A stretch of 64,000 bases of DNA from Nocardioides ferulae (lineage in GTDB: Bacteria > Actinomycetota > Actinomycetes > Propionibacteriales > Nocardioidaceae), in contig NZ_QZVR01000007.1 of assembly GCF_003660455.1 (NCBI RefSeq), forward strand, positions 186,001 to 250,000, in the 5' to 3' direction. Shown in pieces: positions 52,873 through 61,677 of this stretch. The translations under genes and the position numbers were made by a program. Under the pieces are notes generated by a model, which saw only the letters and a list, made by a program, of their open reading frames with translations, was not told where the DNA came from and ran no database searches. Numbering within the stretch: the stretch's first letter is position 1; every line of letters begins with the position of its first letter.

Positions 52873-54495
52873 GTGAACGGTCCAAACGGCACGGCCGCGC
52901 CCGCCCGCACCCGCGGGCGCCCGCAGCGACTGCCCGAGGACCGCAGCCCGATGAGCGCGCCGACCGTCGGCGTCGAGCAGCGCATCGCCTGGCTGCTCAC
53001 CACCAGCCGCCTCTTCGGCGCCGACCGCGAGCTCGCCAAGCGGCCCGCCTTCCTCGCCGCGCTCGCCGAGCACGGCATCACCGTCGACTCCCCCCGCATC
53101 TCCCGGTGGGAGTCCGGCCTGCAAGCCGTGCCGCCGCGCGTCGTCGCGGCGTACGAGACCGTCCTCGGCCTCCCCGAGGGGTGGCTGGTCTCCGTCAGCG
53201 ACGGGCTGCGGCGGACGTTCTCGAGCGAGCAGGGTCTCGGCAAGCTCGACCACCGAGGCGGTCTCGGCAAGCTCGACCAACGAAGCGATGCCGACCTCGA
53301 GGCGCTCCTCGACGCCACCGTCTCCGGCAAGGCCACCGGCGCGGAGTGGATGCAGCTCGCCGACTGCCTCGGTCGCTACGACCGGGTCTTCCTGCGCGCC
53401 AGCGAGTGGGAGGCGCTCTCCTCGCGCCTGGTCGGCGAGCTCGCCACCTCGGTCGGCGCCGGCTACCAGCGCCGCTACGAGGCCGCCGCGGCGCTGATCC
53501 GCCACCCCTCGTCGCAGTACTCCATGATGATGGCGATCGGCGCGTTCCTGGTGCACCCCCACAACCAGGTCTTCTCCCCCGTGCTCACCCTGCTCGCCGA
53601 GGTCAGCGGCGAGCAGGCGAACGAGCTGGTGCTGCGGCTGATGCAGTCCGGCATCGAGTGGCAGCGTAAGGCCGCCGCCTCCGTCGCCGCCGCCAAGCTC
53701 GGCCGCGGCCACTTCGCGCCGTCCTCGATGCCGTTCCTCGAGGCGTACGCCGCCCAGACGCTGCGCGGCACCGACCCCCTCGACGGTGGCCTCGACTGCA
53801 TCGGCCTCGCCGCCCACTTGCCCCAGTCGTCGTGGACCCGCCTCGAGGCCCGGCTCGGCCACCCCCGGCTTCAGGGCAAGCTGATCCGCTGGCGCGCCAC
53901 CCAAGAGCTCATCCCCAGCCACAAGGCCAACGAGACCATCAACGACCTCGCCACGGCCGTGCAGCGCGCCACCGCAGGCACCCGCATCTCCGAGCCCGAC
54001 GCGCTGCTGCGCCGGCTGCTCCACGAGAGCCTGCTGCACGTGCACAAGGCCCGCCGCCACTACGCCGCGCTCTTGCTCGCCGCCAGCCCCTACGCCCCCG
54101 CGCTCGCCAGCGTCTGCCACGACTTCGCCGGCGGCACCAGCGAGTTCGTCGCCGCCCGCGCCTGGACCATGCTGATGCGCGTCGGCCACGGCGGCCTCCA
54201 CGAGGAGGTGCGTCGCCACGCCCTCGCCGAGACCCGCAGCACCGTCCGACCGCGCGCCCTGGTCAACCTCGGCCTCTGCTCCACCCCCCTCGGCGCCGCC
54301 GGCGAGGCGCTCGCCGCCCAGGTGCCCGAGCTGACCTCGTCGGTCGAGCGCCAGGCGAGCATGTTCGCGCTCGGCATGACCGGCGACCCCTCCCTCCGAT
54401 CCCTCGCCGGGCTCGACGGCTGGGTCGGCGACAGCGCCACCTGGTGGCTCGAGCACGGGCCCGCCGTGCACGACTCCGACCTGCCCGACTGTTGA
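52873..54495 (+). CDS. XRE-like HTH protein with alpha-solenoid C terminus, paralogue 2
   Basis: 540 residues with the plan of the gene at 39255: an HTH region (AEHGITVDSPRISRWESGLQ, residues about 60-105) and Ala/Leu-rich helical repeats. Between the two, residues 120-139 read GLGKLDHRGGLGKLDQRS, encoded by two copies of the dispersed 22-bp repeat; the paralogue lacks them. GTG 52873 lies downstream of GGAG. The 236-bp upstream gap separates it from the divergent Ig-like gene, which it may control. Followed by the chemoreceptor gene. Confidence 0.76.
   Translation: MNGPNGTAAPARTRGRPQRLPEDRSPMSAPTVGVEQRIAWLLTTSRLFGADRELAKRPAFLAALAEHGITVDSPRISRWESGLQAVPPRVVAAYETVLGLPEGWLVSVSDGLRRTFSSEQGLGKLDHRGGLGKLDQRSDADLEALLDATVSGKATGAEWMQLADCLGRYDRVFLRASEWEALSSRLVGELATSVGAGYQRRYEAAAALIRHPSSQYSMMMAIGAFLVHPHNQVFSPVLTLLAEVSGEQANELVLRLMQSGIEWQRKAAASVAAAKLGRGHFAPSSMPFLEAYAAQTLRGTDPLDGGLDCIGLAAHLPQSSWTRLEARLGHPRLQGKLIRWRATQELIPSHKANETINDLATAVQRATAGTRISEPDALLRRLLHESLLHVHKARRHYAALLLAASPYAPALASVCHDFAGGTSEFVAARAWTMLMRVGHGGLHEEVRRHALAETRSTVRPRALVNLGLCSTPLGAAGEALAAQVPELTSSVERQASMFALGMTGDPSLRSLAGLDGWVGDSATWWLEHGPAVHDSDLPDC
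53233..53281. repeat. Dispersed 22-bp repeat, two copies inside the HTH gene
   Basis: Units at 53233-53254 and 53260-53281 (GGTCTCGGCAAG, CTCGACCAMC). Spacing 27 bp, nine codons, so both encode the same GLGKLD motif. Confidence 0.85.
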
Positions 54496-54646
54496 GCCGT
54501 CAACGACAGCAAAAGGGTAAAGAGAGTAAAGAGGCCGCCGACTCTGCGGGCGACGGTCTCGGGTGGTCAGGGGATCACCACCGGCGCGGCCACGACGCGC
54601 TCTGGTGAGGCCACGACCCGGCCGACAGGCCACCCCGGAGGAACAC

Positions 54647-56278
54647 ATGTCCGACGACCTCGAGCGCGCCACCACACGCCGCCGAAGCCCGCTCACGCTG
54701 ATCAGCAACCTGTCCACCGCCAAGAAACTCACCGCCGGCTTCACGCTCATGGGGGTCCTGGTGGTCGCCGTCGGGCTGCTGGGCCTGAGCCGTCTGGGTG
54801 CGACCCAGGAGCGACTGGAGAATGTCTACGACGAGAACATGGCTTCGGTGCAACTGCTCGGCGCCCTCGACGCCGACATCGTGATGACGCGATTCAAGGC
54901 AGTGGACGTGCTGGTCGCCCAGGAGTCGGCGGCCATGCGGGCCCTCCAGGCCGACATCGACGAGCTCGACGTGCGCGTCGACGACGCACTCACCGCCTAC
55001 AAGCAGACCGACCTGACCGGCCGCACCGAGATCGTCGCGCAGCTCGAGGCCGCCCTCGCCGACTACCGCACCGGCCGGGACGAGCAGATGCTGCCCGCAG
55101 CGCTCGCCAACGACATCGAGGCGTTCAACGATGCGCGTGCCGAGCACGTCACCCCCTACTCCACCGCGATCACCGAGGCCGTCGGCGCCCTGACCGACAG
55201 CGAGAACGCCGCCGCCGAGCAGGCGATCGCCGACGCGGCCGACGCCTACAGCTCCTCCCGGCTCCTCATCTTCGCGATGATCGCGGCCGCCGCCCTGCTC
55301 GGCCTCGGGCTCACCGTGTGGCTCACCCGGCTGATCGCCGTCCCGCTGCGCAAGGCCGTCGACGTGCTCAAGCAGCTCGCCGCCGGTCGGCTCGACCAGC
55401 GCCTCGACGTCGACAGCCGCGACGAGGTCGGCCAGATGGCCACCGCTCTCAACGAGGCCCTGGCAGGTCTGGGTGACTCGATGCGCAGCATCGACGAGAA
55501 CTCCGTCGCGCTCTCCTCGGCCTCCCAGGAGCTCTCCGCGGTGTCGGCCCAGATGTCGGGCTCCGCCTCCGACTCCGCCACCGAGGCCGGTGTGGTCTCC
55601 GCCGCCGCGGAGCAGGTCTCCCAGAGCGTGCAGACCGTCGCGGCCGGCGCCGAGGAGATGTCGGCGTCGATCCGCGAGATCGCCCACAACGCCACCACCG
55701 CGGCCACCATCGCCGAGCACGCCGTCGAGGTCACCGACAACACCACCGCCACCGTCGCCAAGCTCGGCGACTCCTCCATCGAGGTCGGCAACGTGGTCAA
55801 GGTGATCACCTCGATCGCGGAGCAGACCAACCTGCTCGCCCTCAACGCCACCATCGAGGCCGCCCGCGCCGGCGAAGCAGGCAAGGGTTTCGCGGTGGTC
55901 GCCAACGAGGTCAAGGAGCTCGCCCAGGAGACCAGCCGCGCCACCGACGACATCAGCCGCCGGATCGAGACCATCCAGGCCGACACCCAGGCCGCGGTCA
56001 CCGCGATCACCGAGATCTCCTCGATCATCGCCCAGATCAACGACTCTCAGTCCACGATCGCCTCGGCCGTGGAGGAGCAGACCGCCACCACCAACGAGAT
56101 CTCGCGCAACGTCGCCGAGGCCGCCAGCGGCTCCACCCACATCGCCTCGAGCATCACCAACGTCGCCAGTGCCGCGAACGAGACCACCACTGCCGCAGGC
56201 TCGACCAGCCAGGCCGCCGAGGAGCTGGCCCGGATGGCGTCGGAGATGCAGCAGCTCGTCGGCCGGTTCCGCTACTGA
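54647..56278 (+). CDS. Methyl-accepting chemotaxis protein
   Basis: 543 residues. Helix 1 ([20 protein letters not shown], about 30-50), a four-helix-bundle sensor (about 55-205, 4HB_MCP-like), helix 2 ([20 protein letters not shown], about 207-230), a HAMP domain, and a long signalling coiled coil with the hairpin tip [18 protein letters not shown] and [15 protein letters not shown]. Start ATG 54647 with GGAGG 5 bases upstream. No che genes occur in the window, so signalling would need them elsewhere. A strong terminator follows. Confidence 0.93.
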   Translation: MSDDLERATTRRRSPLTLISNLSTAKKLTAGFTLMGVLVVAVGLLGLSRLGATQERLENVYDENMASVQLLGALDADIVMTRFKAVDVLVAQESAAMRALQADIDELDVRVDDALTAYKQTDLTGRTEIVAQLEAALADYRTGRDEQMLPAALANDIEAFNDARAEHVTPYSTAITEAVGALTDSENAAAEQAIADAADAYSSSRLLIFAMIAAAALLGLGLTVWLTRLIAVPLRKAVDVLKQLAAGRLDQRLDVDSRDEVGQMATALNEALAGLGDSMRSIDENSVALSSASQELSAVSAQMSGSASDSATEAGVVSAAAEQVSQSVQTVAAGAEEMSASIREIAHNATTAATIAEHAVEVTDNTTATVAKLGDSSIEVGNVVKVITSIAEQTNLLALNATIEAARAGEAGKGFAVVANEVKELAQETSRATDDISRRIETIQADTQAAVTAITEISSIIAQINDSQSTIASAVEEQTATTNEISRNVAEAASGSTHIASSITNVASAANETTTAAGSTSQAAEELARMASEMQQLVGRFRY

Positions 56279-56300
56279 GCTCCGCGCCCACGCCGAAGCT

Positions 56301-56344
56301 CGGCCCATCGCAGCGGTCCAGGTCAGACCGGCTGCGATGGGCCG
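56301..56344 (+). terminator. Terminator of the chemoreceptor gene
   Basis: CGGCCCATCGCAGC (56301-56314) pairs with GCTGCGATGGGCCG (56331-56344), extended inward by GGTC/GACC. 14 bp plus 4 bp of stem. It lies 23 bases after the MCP stop and contains the ATG at 56337, an argument against that ATG as start of the kinase gene. Confidence 0.75.
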
Positions 56345-56381
56345 AACAGCCCCACCCGCCCGGCCGGAACCAGGACATCCC

Positions 56382-57575
56382 GTGACCTTCGCCCCCACCA
56401 ACCTGGCCCGGTCCACGGCAACCTGGTGGAGTCAACGAGCGCGCCGCGCCCCGATCAGTCCTGGAAGAACCGTGGACACAGCCCTCTCCGCCCTGCTCGG
56501 CACGCTGCGCGGGACCACCCTCGCGATCATGGACGCCCAGGGCCGGTTCGAGCTGGTCTCCCCCGCGCTGACCGAGCAGCTGGGCCTGGACCACCCCCCT
56601 CGCGACCAGGCCGAGCTGATCGAGGGCCAGATCCTGCTCTGCGAGGACGGCGTCACCCCCGCAACCCACCACGAGCTGCCCGGCTCACGTGCCCTGCGCG
56701 GGGAGGTCGTCGAGGACGCACTGCTGGTCACCTGCGACCGCGGCGGCCTGCTGCGCTACCAGCGAGCCAGCGCCGCGCCGATCGTGGACGAGGACACCGG
56801 CGCCATCACCGGCGCCGTCATCCTCGTGCGCGACGTGACCGCCGAGCACCGGCTGGCGCAGACCGAGGAGCACCTGCGACACCGCCTCGTCGACGTCATC
56901 AACCACCAGTTCCGTACGCCACTCACCTCGGTCCTCGGCCACGGCGAACTGCTCGAGGACCTCGGCGTCGAGCTGCCCGCCCAAGCCCGGTCGTCGCTGG
57001 ACCGCATCGTCAGTGCCAGCCGCCGGCTGGCGGGGCTCACCGAGGCCGTCTCCGCGCTGGTCGACCTCGAGCAGGCGGGACGGCTGCACCCCACCGACGG
57101 CGACGTCGTCACCGCTGTCCGCGACTCGGTCGCCTACCTGCAGCCGCGTGCCCGGCAGCGGCGGGTCGAGCTCGCCGTGCGGCTGCCCGAGCGGTTCACC
57201 GCCATCGCGGACCGACGCCTCCTCGCACGAGCCGTCTACGAGCTGGTCGACAACGCCGTGCGCCACTCCCCGCCCGGCGGGTCGGTAGTCGTCCGGTGCT
57301 CCGCCGAGCACCACACCCTGGCCCTGCACGTCGAGGACGAGGGCCCGGGCATCTGCCCCGAGGAGCGGGAGCGGCTGCTGCACTACTTCGAGATCGGCGC
57401 CGCGGACACCGACGGGTTCTCCCGGCGCGGCCTCGGCCTGGCGTTCGCCGACACGGTCGCCGTCGCCCACGGCGGCTCCCTGCGCCTGGACGCCCGCGTC
57501 CCCCGCGGGCTGGTCGCCACACTGGCGATCCCGCGGGGGACGGTGGGTGTTCCGGGCAAGGCCTCCAGCGGCTGA
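56382..57575 (+). CDS. Soluble PAS-domain sensor histidine kinase
   Basis: 397 residues: a PAS-type sensor (TLAIMDAQGRFELVSPALTE, about residues 45-160), a HisKA domain with the phosphorylated histidine in DVINHQFRTPLTSVLGHGE, and a HATPase domain with N box LVDNAVRHSPPGG, G1 DEGPGICPEER and G2 RRGLGLAFADT. No membrane helix, so it senses inside the cell. No response regulator follows, so it is an orphan here. Starts at 56337 (in a terminator), 56382 or 56472 are in frame; 56382 (AGGA upstream) is my choice. Confidence 0.87.
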   Translation: MTFAPTNLARSTATWWSQRARRAPISPGRTVDTALSALLGTLRGTTLAIMDAQGRFELVSPALTEQLGLDHPPRDQAELIEGQILLCEDGVTPATHHELPGSRALRGEVVEDALLVTCDRGGLLRYQRASAAPIVDEDTGAITGAVILVRDVTAEHRLAQTEEHLRHRLVDVINHQFRTPLTSVLGHGELLEDLGVELPAQARSSLDRIVSASRRLAGLTEAVSALVDLEQAGRLHPTDGDVVTAVRDSVAYLQPRARQRRVELAVRLPERFTAIADRRLLARAVYELVDNAVRHSPPGGSVVVRCSAEHHTLALHVEDEGPGICPEERERLLHYFEIGAADTDGFSRRGLGLAFADTVAVAHGGSLRLDARVPRGLVATLAIPRGTVGVPGKASSG

Positions 57576-57593
57576 GGCCCTGCCCGGGGTCGG

Positions 57594-57634
57594 GGTGGTT
57601 TCGAGACGGTTGCTGCGCAACCTCCTCAACCACC
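57594..57634. repeat. Dispersed palindrome between convergent genes
   Basis: GGTGGTT (57594-57600) pairs with AACCACC (57628-57634); inside, GGTTGC pairs with GCAACC. A longer relative of the 22-bp repeat. It probably also ends transcription of both neighbours. Confidence 0.75.
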
Positions 57635-57641
57635 GGGTTGG

Positions 57642-59888
57642 CTAGCGGACCAGGCGGAAGTTCGTCCTCGCGCCGGTGGTGCTCTCCGTCTTCGAGATCA
57701 CCGCGACGTACCTGGTGCGCTTCTTGCCGTTGGTGTCCTTCACCTTCGTCTTCCAGTTCCCGGCGCCGTTGAGCGTGCCGGTCCGCACCAGCTTCCGCTT
57801 GCCGTCGACGTACTTGAAGAGCCTGACCTTGGCTCCCGCGACCGCTGCATTCTTGGTGATGACACGCAGCCGGTCGGCCTTCGGCCCGTTGTTGGGGCCC
57901 TTCAACACGGCCGCGATCGGCGAGCAGCGACAGACCACCACGGTCCCGTAGTCGAAGCTCACCGACTTCGCCGCCTGCGCTACCGGCGACCCCGCGGCAC
58001 TGCCGGAGCGCCCCACGGTCGAAATGCGCACCTCGCCGGGCTCGCTGGCCACGAACACGTAGTCGACGAGGCCGTCCTGGCCGGTCAGCTCCGACTTCGC
58101 CGCCTCGCCGCCGCCCTGGCTGCCCGGGCCGGCGCGGAAGAACTCCACGAACAGGTCGGCGATCGGCTCACCGTGCTGGTCGGTGGCGGTGTAGGTCGAG
58201 GTCACCGCCTGGCCCACCTCGGAGCCCTCCCCGTCGGAGACCAGCGAGAAGCTCGACGCGGCCGGGTCGACGGCGTACCACTCGGCGGTGTAGTCGCCGG
58301 TCACGTTCTCGGACCCGGCCGGTGCCTGCGCGGTCGCGCTCGCCCACCGGTGCGTCTCGGTGCTCCAGGTGCCGGTCACCTTCTGGGCTGCCGCGGCGGT
58401 CGCACTCAGCGTCACGTCGCCGTCGGCGACCAGGTCGGTCTTCACCGATGCCACGTCGATCTCGGCGCCCGTCGCGTCGTCGGCCAACGTGACCGTCTCG
58501 CCCGCCACCGGGTTGCCGAACTGGTCCTCGGCGACCACGTCGAGCACGACCGTGTCGCTCAGCGGTGCCTTCGGCAGCACCCCCGACTGCTGCAGCGCCG
58601 CCGGCGCCGGCTCCAGGCGCACCTTGCCGCCGTTGAACGGGTTCGCGGTGGTCCAGTCGACGACCTCGGTGTCGGTCACCGCGGTCGTGGTGCCGGGGCC
58701 GGTCGCCGAGGCCGTCACGGTCGCGTCGACCCTGCCGTCGTCGTCGAAGCCCGCGTCGCGCTCGATCGCCAGCGTGAACCGGGCGACGCCGTCGCCGTCG
58801 GTCGTGGCCTCGATCGAGGCACCCAGGTTCTTCCACGCCCCCGCGTCACTGCCCGCGGTCGGCGTCGCCGCCGGGGTCAGCCCCGCCATCGTCGTCGCGT
58901 GCGTGGTGAAGAAGCCCTTGTCGGTGGTCAGCCTGACCTTCTGGTTCGCCAGCGGGTTGCCGGTGGGGCTCTTCACCGTCACCGACGAGCTCACCGGGCG
59001 CCCCGGGGTCTTGCCGTCGACGCTCAGCGGTGTCTCCGCGGCGATCGTCACCGAGCCCACCGCGAGCGTCTTCAGGAAGTCGACGCCCTGCGGGTCGGCC
59101 TCGGCACCCACGCCGCCGCCGAGCGCGAACGGGCTGGCCGCGTCGAGCGTGCCGCCGAGCTCCGCGGGCTGCGGGGTCTCCTTCACGTCGGCGACGGTGG
59201 CCGAGATCGCGCCGCCCGCGCCGGTGGTGACCCGCAGGCCGGTGACCAGCTGGTCGCCGTCGACCAGGCCGGCGTCGCCGTCCCCGTCCGGCTCGGTCTC
59301 GGCGCCACGGGTCCAGCTCAGGTCGAGCGGACGCCCCTCGAGGCCGGTGCCGTCCTCGAGGGCCAGGACCCCGTCGACCCTGGCGAAGTCACCCGCGAGC
59401 GCCTGCTGCGGGCCCTTGAGCCGCCAGGTGACGTCGGCCTCGCCGGCCTTGATGGTGAGGACCTTGGCCTCCGCGATCGCGCCCTCGCCGGTGAACGGCG
59501 CAGCGCTCAGCGCGGCGTAGAGCTCGTAGGTGCCGGCCGGCTGCCCGCCCGGGAACTTCACCATGGTGCTGTTGACGCCGGTGAGCGTGGTCTGCTCGTC
59601 GGTCGTGATCGGCTCGCCGCCGGCGAACGGCCGCACCACCCAGTGGTAGGTGAGCGTGCGGAACGCCATCGAGATCTCGGCCCCGGACTGGTCCTTCGCC
59701 GACACCGTGATGTCGCCGAACCCGTTCTCGTCGACGTCGAACGCCAGCCCGTCGGCCGACGCCCCCGCCAGCGACGTGGTTACCGGGTCCCCCTCGGCGG
59801 CAGCCGCCCCTGCGAGCGGCAGCCCCGCCAACGCGAGCGCGGCGACCGCGGTGACCGCCAGGCTCCTGACCCTCGGCGTACGCAGCAT
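57642..59888 (-). CDS. Secreted Ig-like repeat protein (adhesin-like), short paralogue
   Basis: 748 residues. Signal peptide 1-31 (LAVTAVAALALAGLPLAGAAA). It matches residues of the long paralogue (49358-52636) from about 380 onward: the same block order FDVDENGFGDITVSAKDQSG, IKAGEADVTW, FLKTLAVGSVTI, KGFFTTHA, PFNGGKVRLEPAP, DQFGNPVAGE and the basic C-terminal LKGPNNGPKADRLRV with a Lys/Arg-rich end. It lacks the N-terminal domains of the long form. Secreted; function unknown. GGAGGAAA precedes ATG 59888. Confidence 0.82.
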   Translation of the reverse strand: MLRTPRVRSLAVTAVAALALAGLPLAGAAAAEGDPVTTSLAGASADGLAFDVDENGFGDITVSAKDQSGAEISMAFRTLTYHWVVRPFAGGEPITTDEQTTLTGVNSTMVKFPGGQPAGTYELYAALSAAPFTGEGAIAEAKVLTIKAGEADVTWRLKGPQQALAGDFARVDGVLALEDGTGLEGRPLDLSWTRGAETEPDGDGDAGLVDGDQLVTGLRVTTGAGGAISATVADVKETPQPAELGGTLDAASPFALGGGVGAEADPQGVDFLKTLAVGSVTIAAETPLSVDGKTPGRPVSSSVTVKSPTGNPLANQKVRLTTDKGFFTTHATTMAGLTPAATPTAGSDAGAWKNLGASIEATTDGDGVARFTLAIERDAGFDDDGRVDATVTASATGPGTTTAVTDTEVVDWTTANPFNGGKVRLEPAPAALQQSGVLPKAPLSDTVVLDVVAEDQFGNPVAGETVTLADDATGAEIDVASVKTDLVADGDVTLSATAAAAQKVTGTWSTETHRWASATAQAPAGSENVTGDYTAEWYAVDPAASSFSLVSDGEGSEVGQAVTSTYTATDQHGEPIADLFVEFFRAGPGSQGGGEAAKSELTGQDGLVDYVFVASEPGEVRISTVGRSGSAAGSPVAQAAKSVSFDYGTVVVCRCSPIAAVLKGPNNGPKADRLRVITKNAAVAGAKVRLFKYVDGKRKLVRTGTLNGAGNWKTKVKDTNGKKRTRYVAVISKTESTTGARTNFRLVR

Positions 59889-59961
59889 GAAGTCGTTTCC
59901 TCCCAATGTCGGCCCATGACGGGCTCGCTCCAGTGACCGGCCTCGGCCCGAGCGAGGCGCG

Positions 59962-59985
59962 CGACAGGTGTCCTCCCCCCTGTCG
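59962..59985. promoter_or_regulatory. Inverted repeat upstream of the short Ig-like gene
   Basis: CGACAGG (59962-59968) and CCTGTCG (59979-59985), 10 bases apart, about 75-95 bp upstream of the start at 59888. A possible operator; no regulator can be named. Confidence 0.3.
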
Positions 59986-60094
59986 CCGGTCTTCCAACGT
60001 GCGAGCCCCGAAGAGGGAACACCGGTCTGGACCGTCCGGACGCAATTCGTCGGAAACCCCCACATCTGACATGGAGTGGTGCTAGGCGATTGGC

Positions 60095-60919
60095 TCACCC
60101 TCGTGGCTGGCGCGCCAGCTGCCGGCTCTGCGCGACCAGCCGGCCGGCGGAGTCCCAGACCTCGCAGTCCTCCTCGAACATGCCGCCGGCCAGGTTGCGG
60201 GTCGCGTGCCGCACCTTCAACCAGCCGGGCGCGGGAACCGCCCGCACGTGCGCGGTCAGCTCGAGCGTCGGCGCCCACCCGGGCATCCCCAGGTCGAAGG
60301 TGACCGGCGGCAGCGCGTCGACGACCAGCAGCAGCGAGATCGGGTCGGGCTCGCGCTCCCCGGCCAGTCGGAACCACGCGCTCAGCTCCCCCTTGCCACT
60401 GGGCTGCCCCACCACCCAACCCACCTGGTCGGGGTGGAACCGCATGTCGAAGCGGTCCATCAGCGGCGCCATCCTCCGCACCTCCTCGGGCGCCAGGCTG
60501 CCCGGCACGCACTCCTCCACCGGCGGCAGCTCGGGCTGCTCGGCGGTGGTGCGCACGTCGTCGCCCAGCGTGGCCAGGTCGCCGTAGGTGGCCAGCGCCG
60601 TGATCCTGGCCTCGCCGCTCTGCCGCAGCTCGGCCGCCGCGGTGGCCAGGCTGCCGCCGTCGCGTCGTACGTCGACCTCGACGGTCGCCGCGCCGCCCAC
60701 GGCCGCCGACAGGTAGTAGGCGCTGATCGAGATCGGGTCGGGCTTGCCCAGCGGACCCAGCGCCGCCCGCAGCGCCTGGCCGACCACGGCGAGCTGGTAA
60801 CCGCCGTTGAGGCCGCCGCCCACCGACCAGCCGGGCGCGAGCTCGGCGGCGTACCCACCCTCGGGGCGGGCGACCACAGCGGTCTGGGCGTCGAACTCGG
60901 TCTCGGTCGTCTCGCTCAC
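60095..60919 (-). CDS. Acyl-CoA thioesterase-like protein (double hotdog)
   Basis: 274 residues. Resembles TesB-like thioesterases: GWSVGGGLNGGYQLAVVGQA at the first hotdog helix, then FDMRFHPDQVG and LLLVVDALPPVTFDLG in the second half, with WAPTLELTAHVRAVPAPGWL the usual second-domain helix region. Hydrolyses acyl-CoA; chain length unknown. GTG 60919 has TACGCT (minus strand 60933-60928) 8 bases upstream and no Shine-Dalgarno sequence. Confidence 0.84.
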   Translation of the reverse strand: MSETTETEFDAQTAVVARPEGGYAAELAPGWSVGGGLNGGYQLAVVGQALRAALGPLGKPDPISISAYYLSAAVGGAATVEVDVRRDGGSLATAAAELRQSGEARITALATYGDLATLGDDVRTTAEQPELPPVEECVPGSLAPEEVRRMAPLMDRFDMRFHPDQVGWVVGQPSGKGELSAWFRLAGEREPDPISLLLVVDALPPVTFDLGMPGWAPTLELTAHVRAVPAPGWLKVRHATRNLAGGMFEEDCEVWDSAGRLVAQSRQLARQPRG

Positions 60920-61025
60920 GGTCGCAGAGCGTATTGGCAACCGGACACGACCGGTTGCCCGGATCGACCACGGCGCTCGACCAGCGGGCGTTTGATGGAG
61001 GCAGGACTCGACCCAGGGAGGGGCC

Positions 61026-61535
61026 ATGTCGCACTACGACGCCGATCCCGGAGCGGCCTTGGCCGCGACGTCCGACGAGGCCTGGCTGACCCGGGCCTGC
61101 GCGCTCGCCGTCGAGAACGTCGCAGAAGGCGGGGGCCCGTTCGGGGCGGTGGTGGTGCGCGACGGCCGGCCCCTCGGCGCGGGGCAGAACCGGGTCACCC
61201 GCGACCTGGACCCGACCGCGCACGCGGAGGTCGTCGCGATCAGGGACGCCTGCCGCACGCTCGGCGCGTTCGCGCTCGCCGGCTGCACGCTCTACAGCTC
61301 CTGCGAGCCGTGCCCGATGTGCGTCGCCGCGGCCCTGTGGGCCCGCCTCGAGCGCATCGTCTTCGCCGCCGACCGCTACGACGCCGCCCGGGGCGGCTTC
61401 GACGACCTGGCCTTCTACGACCTGCTCGCCGCGGACCGGGCGACCTGGCCGATGCCCGTGGTCGCCCTGCCCTGCGCTCACGCCAGCCACCCGTTCGACG
61501 CGTGGCTGGCGAAGGAGGACCGGGTCCACTACTGA
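61026..61535 (+). CDS. Nucleoside/guanine deaminase-type CDA-fold protein
   Basis: 169 residues. Zinc-dependent deaminase: THAEVVAIRDAC (His and catalytic Glu) and SSCEPCPMCVAAALWARL (two Cys ligands). Domain length and the C-terminal CAHASHPFDAWL fit guanine deaminase-like proteins better than tRNA adenosine deaminase. ATG 61026 with GGGAGGG upstream. It ends 5 bp before hairpin B1. Confidence 0.87.
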   Translation: MSHYDADPGAALAATSDEAWLTRACALAVENVAEGGGPFGAVVVRDGRPLGAGQNRVTRDLDPTAHAEVVAIRDACRTLGAFALAGCTLYSSCEPCPMCVAAALWARLERIVFAADRYDAARGGFDDLAFYDLLAADRATWPMPVVALPCAHASHPFDAWLAKEDRVHY

Positions 61536-61540
61536 GCGCG

Positions 61541-61593
61541 AGTGACGCGAAACGCAGGTTTGGGGGGCTCTCGAACCTGCGCTTCACGGCACT
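61541..61593. repeat. Hairpin B1: 53-base imperfect inverted repeat, 5' side of endonuclease-like gene B
   Basis: Left arm 61541-61560 (AGTGACGCGAAACGCAGGTT) and right arm 61574-61593 pair at 17 of 20 positions around a 13-base loop. The same 53-base element recurs at 62720-62772 with 5 differences, in the same orientation. Confidence 0.88.
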
Positions 61594-61677
61594 CGGCGTA
61601 CGCCGGGCCCTCGACGCTTGTCCACAGGCGCGACGCGGCAGGTGCTCCCGGGCCCAGGACCGGGCAGACCCGGTGGC

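Noticed and set aside
54575..56416. 613-codon minus-strand frame opposite the chemoreceptor
   Set aside because: Gly/Val/Asp-rich shadow of the plus-strand gene with no domains.
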